A DNA stretch of 21,720 nt, taken from NCBI GenBank assembly GCA_049965455.1, contig JBMFWH010000021.1, forward strand, positions 1 through 21,720. Direction: 5' to 3'. Positions within the stretch are counted from its first letter, which is position 1. Each line of letters opens with the position of its first letter. This DNA comes from JAVRLB01 sp049965455 (GTDB taxonomy: Archaea; Thermoplasmatota; Thermoplasmata; Thermoplasmatales; ARK-15). Under the pieces are notes generated by a model. That model made no database searches. It was given only the letters and a program-made list of their open reading frames with translations, and was not told the origin of the DNA. Shown here one piece after another: positions 16,434-21,720 of the stretch. The position numbers and the translations under genes were made by a program.

Positions 16434-17176
16434 TTTATCTCACCCTTGATAATTTTTGCAAGCTCAGGCAGATCGTTGCTTACGTCCTCATAAATCTTGC
16501 GCTTTCTCTCGCTCTTAGGTGCCTTATTGCTTGTGGCCTCTATGGTTTTTTCAACGTTTATCTTTGTATCCTCAATCTTCATAGGCTTTCTTCCTGCAGC
16601 CATGATCTGCAACAGTGGTGGAAGCCTGGGTTCGTTTATTTCCTGCTCTACAGAGACTATGGCTGGCAATGCTGCACTTTCTACAACATTGAAATCTTCA
16701 AGAGTCTTGGTGATCTTTGCAGTTCTGTCTAAAAGTTCAAGTTTTACAGCATTGCCTAGCAGCGGCAATTTTAAGAGTGTCGCAAGCCTGCCAGGAACCT
16801 GGCCTGTATACGAATCCGCAGACTCATTGCCTAGTATTATCAAGTCAGCATTCAATGTTTTTATCTTTTCTGCAAGAACCGCTGCCGTATATTTCGGGTT
16901 ACTACCCTTATACCCTTTAATAATGATACCTTCATCAGCGCCCATGGCCAGAGCCTCTTTCATAGCCATCGTTGCCTGATCAGAGCCAAATATCAGCCCC
17001 GTGACTTTGCCACCTTGTTTTTCTTTAATTCGCACGGCTTCCTCTACCGCGTTTTTGCTCAGGTCTTCTATCTTGTACGGCAGATCTTTTACGATCGGTT
17101 CTAGAGTGTTAGGATCTATTTTCATCTGGTCAATGTCTATAATCTGTTTTATGCAAACTACTATATTATATGCCAT
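16430..17176 (-). CDS. etfB: Electron transfer flavoprotein beta subunit
   Basis: This 248-residue EtfB forms the heterodimer with EtfA and normally binds AMP or, in bifurcating types, a second FAD. Family marks are the N-terminal VVCIKQIIDID, NAVEEAVRIKEK, ALAMGADEGIII, the recognition segment ILGNESADSYTGQVPGRLA near 120, and the conserved INEPRLPPLLQIMAAGRKP near 185. The protein ends in a charged tail (about 215-248). Whether it is of the bifurcating type cannot be settled from motifs alone. The start overlaps the end of the gamma-carbonic-anhydrase-like gene by 11 bases, with GGAGG eight bases before the ATG. It is the middle gene of a three-gene operon. Confidence 0.95.
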   Translation of the reverse strand: MAYNIVVCIKQIIDIDQMKIDPNTLEPIVKDLPYKIEDLSKNAVEEAVRIKEKQGGKVTGLIFGSDQATMAMKEALAMGADEGIIIKGYKGSNPKYTAAVLAEKIKTLNADLIILGNESADSYTGQVPGRLATLLKLPLLGNAVKLELLDRTAKITKTLEDFNVVESAALPAIVSVEQEINEPRLPPLLQIMAAGRKPMKIEDTKINVEKTIEATSNKAPKSERKRKIYEDVSNDLPELAKIIKGEIK

Positions 17177-17708
17177 TATCTATTCCTCCATCTATTCTTT
17201 TTAAATTTTTTTTGTATCTTTCAGTAAAAGATACGTATATGTTCTTAAAATCTAGCCATTGCTTCTTATATTCTTCGCTCACTACACCTTTAATTTCTGC
17301 AGGCACACCCACTACTATCTTCTCATCCGGGACTATCTGCCCTTTTTTGACTACTGCCCCTTCAGCGACTACTGCCCAAATACCTACCACCGCATAATCG
17401 GTGATTACCGCACGCATGCCTATTACTGCAAAATCCTTGACTGTTGCTGTATGTATTACAGATCCATGTCCAACAGTTACATACTTTCCAATATGCGTTG
17501 CTTCTTTAGGCCTGGCATGAACAACGCAATTGTCTTCAATCGCAGTGTTTTCGTCTATGGTTATTGTTCCGTAGTCACCGCGCAGTACTGCGCCTGGCGC
17601 AATATAAACATGATCTTTGAGCTCTACGTTTCCTATCACAACAGCAGAAGGGTGTACATATGCTTTCTCAGAAATCTTAGGGATCAATCCTTCAAATTCA
17701 TATAACAT
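17166..17708 (-). CDS. Gamma-carbonic-anhydrase/PaaY-like hexapeptide protein
   Basis: The 180-residue protein is a left-handed beta-helix protein built from hexapeptide repeats (for example SAVVIGNVELKDHVYIAPGAVLRGDYG) followed by a C-terminal helix. The three metal-binding histidines of the gamma-carbonic anhydrase family are present: His64 in NCVVHARP and His81 and His86 in VGHGSVIH. Family members work as trimers. Besides carbonic anhydrases the family includes PaaY and CaiE, which act in CoA-ester pathways; PaaY is a thioesterase. Because this gene is the first of the etf operon and overlaps etfB by 11 bases, a CoA-ester role is at least as likely as CO2 hydration. A TATA-like TTTAAATATTATA lies about 27 bases before the ATG. 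Confidence 0.88.
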   Translation of the reverse strand: MLYEFEGLIPKISEKAYVHPSAVVIGNVELKDHVYIAPGAVLRGDYGTITIDENTAIEDNCVVHARPKEATHIGKYVTVGHGSVIHTATVKDFAVIGMRAVITDYAVVGIWAVVAEGAVVKKGQIVPDEKIVVGVPAEIKGVVSEEYKKQWLDFKNIYVSFTERYKKNLKRIDGGIDNGI

Positions 17709-17725
17709 AAAAAGATATAATACAA

Positions 17726-17742
17726 TATAATATTTAAAAATT
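17726..17742 (-). promoter_or_regulatory. TATA box of the gamma-CA/etfB/etfA operon
   Basis: The minus strand shows TTTTTAAATATTATATTG centred about 27 bases before the ATG at 17708. No ribosome-binding site lies between, so the operon probably starts with a leaderless codon. Confidence 0.45.
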
Positions 17743-17793
17743 ATATCACAAAAATAACAAATTTTTTAATAGCTGATCGCTTATTGATCAAAC

Positions 17794-18135
17794 ATGTCAA
17801 AAGTTGTATTTTTAATAATGAGTGGGTCCGATTCTCCACCAAAGGCAGAATTAGGAATAATATCTGCTGTAAGATCATTAAAAGCGAATAGATACGAAGA
17901 TCTGAAAGTGATATTCTATGGCCCCAGTGAAGAGTATATAACAAAACTTTCAGGAGAATTAGCAGATAACGTTAGATACCTGATAGAATCAAAGGCTGTA
18001 GATTCCGCATGCGTTGCAATTGCCAACAAAACTGGAATAGACGTAAAATTAAAGATGATGGGCGTGGAATTGTCTCCTTTTGGAGAAAGATTGGCTCATT
18101 ATGTTAACAATGGGTATATAGTAATCTCATTTTAA
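17794..18135 (+). CDS. DsrE/DsrF-like family protein
   Basis: This 113-residue soluble protein fits the small DsrE-like fold (alternating beta-alpha): strand KVVFLIMSGSD, helix PPKAELGIISAVRSLKA, strand DLKVIFYGPSEEYI, helix, strand VDSACVAIANKTGI and the end with GYIVISF. Family members include sulfur-trafficking proteins; one cysteine (about residue 72, in DSACVAI) is in the region where active members carry it, but function here is unknown. A TTTTTTAATAG element lies about 28 bases before the ATG. The MFS gene follows after eight bases in the same direction, so the pair is probably one transcript. Confidence 0.7.
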   Translation: MSKVVFLIMSGSDSPPKAELGIISAVRSLKANRYEDLKVIFYGPSEEYITKLSGELADNVRYLIESKAVDSACVAIANKTGIDVKLKMMGVELSPFGERLAHYVNNGYIVISF

Positions 18136-18143
18136 AAAATAAT

Positions 18144-19301
18144 ATGAGATCCAGCAAAGCTACGGTTATCTTAACAGTCATCATAATCGTGACAATGACA
18201 CTGGCAGTTAGGGCCAGTAACAATATGCTCATGACCACAGTTCCTCTGGTCGCAAAATATGATTTTGCATATTCGCAACAAGAAATTGGATTGATATCTG
18301 CACTTTTCGCTTTCAGTTCTTTTTCAGTAAGCTTTTTTATTAATGCCAGGTTAGGCACAGAAAAAAGAAGGATTCTATTTGTTCTCTCTGCTATAGGATA
18401 TGCAATAATATTGCCATTGTTTTATTTCACAACTTCCTATCTTTTGTGGGGGATGGTATTCTTGGGTGGTTTTACGCTCGGAGCCATAATGCCAAACATT
18501 GTAAATTCTATACGTCTGTTTCATGATCGCAAGATCAGGGAAACAATACTTGGAATTTATACGCTTTCTCTAAGCGGCAGCTTGATTTTAGGGCCTGCTA
18601 TAGAATCTTTAATATTAAATGTTTATACTTTAAAATACGTGTTTTTGTTCTTTATGCCTTTCGGGATCGTTACTGCTGTGATCTCGCCTTTTATCGCCTT
18701 TCCGAAAGAAGAAAGAAAATTAAATAAGGTAAAAACCTTTTCAAATCCGGGGTTTAAAGTTGCAATTTACAATTTACTTACATATAACATTCCTTTTGCA
18801 ATAATAGTTACTTTTGCAGGTATTTACGCCAGAGACGTATATCAGGTATCATTATCTTTTGTAACGCTCTTATTCGCCCTCTTTTTTGTATCTTCATTTT
18901 TTTCGCGTATATTTTTAACGTTTTTTCCGCCAAGATACGTGTGGAGATATATGACATTAGCTATGAGCATAACAATGGTTGGGCTGGTCATAATATTCAT
19001 GGCACCGAATATTATTATTTACAGCATAGCTCTACTGCTTCTCGGCATACCGCACGGGTTTACGTATCCGCTATCTTTGCTCACACTAAGCAGAAGCTAT
19101 GACTCTGCATCAATAAACGCGGCAAACAGCTATTTTATGTCAATATTGAGTGCTATAGGTATATTTACTCCCGCAATAGGTGGGTTTCTCGCCCAGAGCA
19201 TCGGATTAAGATTAACATTTCTTTCCATAGTTCCAGTCATTTTGATTTTGCTAGTTCTAACTAAGGTTACATATAAAAAAGAGATAGATGAATATGTCTA
19301 A
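18144..19301 (+). CDS. MFS transporter
   Basis: The 385-residue protein is almost wholly hydrophobic with about twelve transmembrane helices in two halves, the split lying near residues 190-205 (PKEERKLNKVKTFSNPG). The loop between helices 2 and 3 is INARLGTEKRRIL, a weak form of the usual major facilitator motif. Its second half contains LLGIPHGFTYPLSLLTLSR and a pore-lining ANSYFMSILSAIG. The substrate cannot be predicted. It is eight bases downstream of the DsrE-like gene, with the start codon right after that stop, and converges on the next MFS gene with five bases between the two stops. Confidence 0.82.
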   Translation: MRSSKATVILTVIIIVTMTLAVRASNNMLMTTVPLVAKYDFAYSQQEIGLISALFAFSSFSVSFFINARLGTEKRRILFVLSAIGYAIILPLFYFTTSYLLWGMVFLGGFTLGAIMPNIVNSIRLFHDRKIRETILGIYTLSLSGSLILGPAIESLILNVYTLKYVFLFFMPFGIVTAVISPFIAFPKEERKLNKVKTFSNPGFKVAIYNLLTYNIPFAIIVTFAGIYARDVYQVSLSFVTLLFALFFVSSFFSRIFLTFFPPRYVWRYMTLAMSITMVGLVIIFMAPNIIIYSIALLLLGIPHGFTYPLSLLTLSRSYDSASINAANSYFMSILSAIGIFTPAIGGFLAQSIGLRLTFLSIVPVILILLVLTKVTYKKEIDEYV

Positions 19302-19306
19302 TGCTC

Positions 19307-20476
19307 TTATATCTTATTATTAATCTTTGTAAGGAGGTATCCCATTGCAAATATTCCATATATCGGGAATATAAGGATAATTGCAAACATGAAATTAAAT
19401 CCTATAGAATATGCTATGGGTATCAAGATCAAAGGTGCTATAATATGGCCTAGAGAGCCAACAAATGAAAATTCCCATGTTCCCTTTGCAACCATGCCGG
19501 CAGGATATAGTTTTCTTGGAAGAGTATATATTGCTGCGATTACAAATGTTTCAAATTGTATCAGGAACATGGCAAGGAACAATATCATGTTTGTAACTCT
19601 ATATGCAATCAGTATAAAACCAGGAACTGCAAACAGATAGCCAATAATGCTGACATATATAAGAGATCTATACCCTGAGGTCTTAGTGTATAGAAGATAT
19701 GCTATTAATCCTCCAACTATTGTAGCTCCAGCACCCCAGAACCCAAATATGTTCATTGTCATAACTATATCCTTAGGATCATATTTGCCCAGATAAATGG
19801 GCAATATGCTGCCTAGAACAAGATTGAATCCGGCAATCGACATCCATAAAAAAGCCAGTATCCATGTTATTGGCATTTTAGCAGTGGTTCCTTTCTTTTC
19901 TTCTTTGAGCAAGTTTAGAGCCTCTCTATCTTTGCTTAAAAGATACACAAAAGGAATAAGAAGAATAAATGATAATAATCCTAGCACAGCATATACTAAG
20001 TCAGGGTTCATGTTTGCCAGAAAAGGCACAGAGCTTCCGATCGCCACGCCCGCAGGTATTCCTGAGATTGAGACTGTACTTGCAAGAATCCTCTTGCGAT
20101 CGGTGTATATATAAGCATAACTCAATGAAAATATCTCCATCAAAACTGTCGCTCCACCCTGTATAAACCTAAATACCAGGAGTAATGGAAAATTATTAAC
20201 ATAAGGCATGAATATGACCGTGGCAGATATTATCGTTACCACTATAAATGTGGTAAGCACTGTATTTTTGTGATATTTTAGAACTCGACCTATGAATTTA
20301 CCAGCTGGCATGCCTGCAAAATAGAGTAAAGTACCAAGATAGAACAATAAGTTTGGGTTAGTATCTGTTGCTTTAGAAAAATAACCTATAAATATTACAA
20401 ACGATGAAAGTGAAGATAATAATACTGCAGACATGATAAATCCGGATAATGGAAGATAAAATTCTCTATTGCTCAT
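19307..20476 (-). CDS. MFS transporter
   Basis: From the ATG at 20476 the product has 389 residues and about twelve transmembrane helices; the first starts within a few residues (LPLSGFIMSAVLLSSLSSFV). The central loop SKDREALNLLKEEKKGTTAK (about 183-202) separates the halves. The helix 2-3 loop reads GKFIGRVLKYHKNT, a weak facilitator motif. An in-frame ATG at 20509 would add 11 residues, but the TATA-like GTTTAAATATG (about 20498-20508) is 26 bases before 20476 and overlaps that upstream codon, so a leaderless start at 20476 is favoured. Substrate is unknown; it is not closely similar by eye to the two other MFS proteins here. Confidence 0.8.
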   Translation of the reverse strand: MSNREFYLPLSGFIMSAVLLSSLSSFVIFIGYFSKATDTNPNLLFYLGTLLYFAGMPAGKFIGRVLKYHKNTVLTTFIVVTIISATVIFMPYVNNFPLLLVFRFIQGGATVLMEIFSLSYAYIYTDRKRILASTVSISGIPAGVAIGSSVPFLANMNPDLVYAVLGLLSFILLIPFVYLLSKDREALNLLKEEKKGTTAKMPITWILAFLWMSIAGFNLVLGSILPIYLGKYDPKDIVMTMNIFGFWGAGATIVGGLIAYLLYTKTSGYRSLIYVSIIGYLFAVPGFILIAYRVTNMILFLAMFLIQFETFVIAAIYTLPRKLYPAGMVAKGTWEFSFVGSLGHIIAPLILIPIAYSIGFNFMFAIILIFPIYGIFAMGYLLTKINNKI

Positions 20477-20509
20477 AATGCCTTGAATATAATAAACATA
20501 TTTAAACAT

Positions 20510-21047
20510 TAAGTATAGATGCTTTTTGGATGCTCCAATGCCATGAAAATCTTAAAATCAGTTCTTGAAAATCCGCTCATTTTTTTATGATCAAGGGTTT
20601 TTATGGCCCGGATTATCGCTTAATTAATATCAGTGTCATCTTCCAAGATCTTGATGCCATTAGAACGTGATCGGTAGATAATTATCGAGTATCATCTTGG
20701 TCTTGATTTTTGGATCATTTTTTAATGTGTGTTAGATAACGCATATCTTTTAATCGTGTTCTGTATAAGGTAGATACAAGTGGTATATGCATTTCATGAT
20801 TATGAATTATATATAAAAATTTGGGCGAAAATATTATTTAACAGACCTTGTATTCCATTCATAATGACCGTAGGCTTTGTCAAAGCTTCGTTGATAAGAT
20901 CTGAGTTGCGATCATCTGCTCCACATCCTTGGCCTGATGCTTCAACATCTTTGCCCAGATAACCTCACAAACCGCGCTTCTTCAGAGCAGATAATATAAT
21001 CTCAACGGGGCTTAATTATATAAACGGCAGTTGAATGTTCATAAAAG
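20510..21047. other. Gene-poor region with broken coding-like stretches
   Basis: No intact gene is supported in these 538 bases. On the minus strand, short open stretches in different frames follow each other: about 20897-20980 (WAKMLKHQAKDVEQMIA and on to ILSTKL), 20807-20960 in a second frame (with NSDLINEALTKPT), about 20722-20840 (EMHIPLVSTLYRTRLKDMRY), and about 20664-20720 (KIKTKMILDNYLPITF). The read-through with frameshifts and stops looks like a decayed protein gene or genes, perhaps a transposase or integrase, but I cannot identify the family. The plus-strand frame 20780-20962 is an equally weak alternative. Confidence 0.3.
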
Positions 21048-21122
21048 CGCCCGAGCCGGGATTCGAACCCGGGTCTGAGGCTCCGCAGGCCTCTAGGATA
21101 ATCCAAGCTACCCCACTCGGGC
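21048..21122 (-). tRNA. tRNA-Arg (anticodon GCG)
   Basis: The minus strand folds into a complete cloverleaf of 75 bases. The acceptor stem is GCCCGAG/CTCGGGC with discriminator G; the D arm contains the conserved A14 and GG; the anticodon stem GAGGC/GCCTC encloses the loop CTGCGGA, giving anticodon GCG for arginine codon CGC; the variable loop is AGAC; and the T arm is CCGGG-TTCGAAT-CCCGG. The 3' CCA is not encoded and there is no intron in the anticodon loop. It is a lone tRNA. Confidence 0.97.
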
Positions 21123-21140
21123 ATAAATCAATATGTCAAT

Positions 21141-21237
21141 TGATCATGCTTTTTTGATAGGTCAGCAAAGAGTTCATATACAAAAATAATATTTTTTCGT
21201 ATATGGGAATTTGTTATCAATTTGTTGACCATGATCA
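21141..21237. repeat. Large imperfect inverted repeat beside tRNA-Arg
   Basis: Three nested pairs of arms share one centre: TGATCATG (21141-21148) with CATGATCA (21230-21237), GTCAGCAAA (21161-21169) with TTTGTTGAC (21221-21229; one mismatch), and CATATAC (21175-21181) with GTATATG (21199-21205). Between the innermost arms is AAAAATA-A-TATTTTT. Unpaired insertions separate the arms on each side. It lies 19 bases before the 5' end of tRNA-Arg. It could be a decayed miniature transposable element or a cruciform-forming regulatory region. Confidence 0.5.
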
Positions 21238-21512
21238 TAACGATCTAAGCCAGATATATAGTTTCAAGAATATTAAAGTTTTTACGGTTTCTGAGCAAGA
21301 AAGCCACTGAACTTGCAATAGAGAGTATGTAAGAGGATTGCGCTTGTCAATTTTCCACTGAAAATATTTAAAAAATCATCCACCCTTTGAAAACAATCTG
21401 TATAAAACTATCTGAATAAAATTTAAGAGCTATATGCAAAGCAGTACATAGCATTCATATATCAACAAAGAGCTGATGCTGCCGAACAAAGATAAAAGAT
21501 TTTGGTTCTGAC
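21238..21512. other. Non-coding flank between inverted repeat and intron
   Basis: I see no supported gene here. A 35-codon frame (21203-21310, plus strand) and a short one ending in KKATELAIESM (about 21246-21330) overlap in different frames and are too short to defend. The left side of the intron, starting at 21512 and reading leftward (GTCAGAACC), is the 3' exon, but no known gene is recognisable in it. Confidence 0.3.
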
Positions 21513-21515
21513 ATA

Positions 21516-21548
21516 GAGTAGAGTTCTGGCATTACCCAGAACCCCCTC
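21516..21548 (-). ncRNA. Group II intron domain VI with bulged branch-point A
   Basis: The hairpin pairs GAG-GGGG-TTCTGG with CCAGAA-CTCT-CTC through thirteen base pairs (two G-U) around the loop GTAATG; the only unpaired base in the stem is the adenosine at 21519, six bases from the predicted 3' splice site. This is the expected position of the lariat branch point. Confidence 0.85.
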
Positions 21549-21551
21549 GTC

Positions 21552-21584
21552 GAACCGGACTGGCGGGTTTCCCGCATCCGGCTC
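21552..21584 (-). ncRNA. Group II intron domain V (catalytic hairpin)
   Basis: This 33-base hairpin begins GAGCCGGATGCGGG and ends AGTCCGGTTC. The AGC triad, eight-pair lower stem, U-G pair and two-base bulge all match the domain V consensus. The usual length is 34 with a GAAA tetraloop; here the upper stem GCGGG/CCCGC closes a three-base AAA loop, one base short. Confidence 0.88.
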
Positions 21585-21598
21585 ACCGACTGCTTTCT

Positions 21599-21718
21599 CT
21601 ACATGGCTTTATGGCGGTTGCTTGCTATTGTGCGAGGTAATGTGTCTACTATGTATAGATGCCTCTTCTTTATATCTCTGTATTTCCATGTTCTTGGTTT
21701 GTTATGTTGCCTGCAATA
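21599..21718 (-). CDS. Partial intron-encoded protein, C-terminal end (5' end outside window)
   Basis: An open frame enters from the right edge and ends with TAG at 21599-21601, giving the last 39 residues (from YCRQHNKPRTWKYRD to IASNRHKAM). Its place, ending 14 bases before domain V, is where the reverse transcriptase/maturase gene of a group II intron ends. The visible piece is basic, as expected for such an RNA-binding tail, but holds no diagnostic motif; the assignment rests on position. Confidence 0.5.
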   Translation of the reverse strand, partial: YCRQHNKPRTWKYRDIKKRHLYIVDTLPRTIASNRHKAM

Positions 21719-21720
21719 CA

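Larger units (their letters stand above)
21513..21720 (-). mobile_element. Group II intron, 3' part (continues beyond window)
   Basis: On the minus strand a domain V hairpin (21552-21584) and a domain VI hairpin (21516-21548) follow in the right order, three bases apart, and the sequence after domain VI ends in ACTCTAT, giving a 3' splice site near 21513/21512. Domain V has the AGC catalytic triad (21583-21581), lower stem GAGCCGGA/TCCGGTTC and a two-base CA bulge. Domain VI has one unpaired adenosine (21519) as the branch point. An open frame ending at 21599, just before domain V, occupies the domain IV position of the intron-encoded reverse transcriptase/maturase. The 5' part of the intron lies outside the window. 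Confidence 0.88.

Noticed and set aside
16497..16979. 160-codon plus-strand open frame
   Set aside because: It is the antisense shadow of etfB, whose family motifs are unmistakable.
20780..20962. 60-codon plus-strand frame
   Set aside because: No recognisable family, no ribosome-binding site or well-placed TATA box, and the opposite strand in the same place looks at least as protein-like.
21203..21310. 35-codon plus-strand frame starting MGICYQFVDHD
   Set aside because: Too short, overlaps one arm of the inverted repeat and has no supporting signals.
21552..21584. Domain V hairpin read as a simple intrinsic terminator
   Set aside because: Order, AGC triad, two-base bulge and the adjacent domain VI with a bulged A are too specific, and no U tract follows directly.
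1..21720. CRISPR array, rRNA genes or defence system
   Set aside because: No regularly spaced repeats, no rRNA-like stretches and no Cas, restriction or toxin-antitoxin motifs were seen.

Overview
The window looks like an AT-rich archaeal chromosome segment, most likely from a Thermoplasmata-type (Thermoplasmatales-like) heterotroph. The grounds are an archaeal initiation factor aIF1/SUI1, TrpB2 instead of ordinary TrpB, a COG2150-type ACT regulator, TATA boxes about 25-30 bases before start codons (leaderless messages) on lone or first genes, GGTG/GGAGG Shine-Dalgarno sites only inside operons, a tRNA without encoded CCA, and a 3-hydroxyacyl-CoA dehydrogenase/enoyl-CoA hydratase fusion in the archaeal domain order. 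The exact genus cannot be read from the sequence.

Layout. 1-5230: aIF1 (+), an aldo/keto reductase (-), an MFS transporter (-), trpB2 (+) overlapping tail-to-tail with an ACT-domain regulator (-), and a PaaI-type thioesterase (+). 5305-12749: a block on the minus strand encoding fatty-acid activation and beta-oxidation: acyl-CoA synthetase, SCP2-like protein, HAD-ECH fusion, thiolase, acyl-CoA dehydrogenase and a second, degenerate acyl-CoA dehydrogenase. 12893-17708: peroxiredoxin (-) divergent from a membrane-bound HdrD-like Fe-S oxidoreductase (+), then the operon gamma-carbonic-anhydrase-like protein, EtfB, EtfA (-). 17794-20476: a DsrE-like protein and MFS transporter (+) converging on another MFS transporter (-). 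20510-21720: gene-poor DNA with tRNA-Arg(GCG), a large imperfect inverted repeat, broken coding-like stretches, and the 3' end of a group II intron that runs off the right edge.

How the genes work together. The cluster forms a nearly complete route: acyl-CoA ligase activates the acid, the dehydrogenase pair makes enoyl-CoA, the fusion hydrates and oxidises it, and thiolase releases acetyl-CoA. Electrons from the dehydrogenase would pass to the EtfAB flavoprotein and then to the membrane Fe-S protein, predicted to be an ETF:quinone oxidoreductase. SCP2, PaaI and the PaaY-like protein are plausible acyl-CoA handling or rescue factors.

Most notable points: (1) the two adjacent acyl-CoA dehydrogenases have lost complementary FAD/catalytic motifs, which predicts an obligate alpha2beta2 enzyme with half the usual number of active sites; (2) the right edge carries a textbook group II intron domain V/VI pair with a bulged branch-point A, unusual in this type of archaeon.
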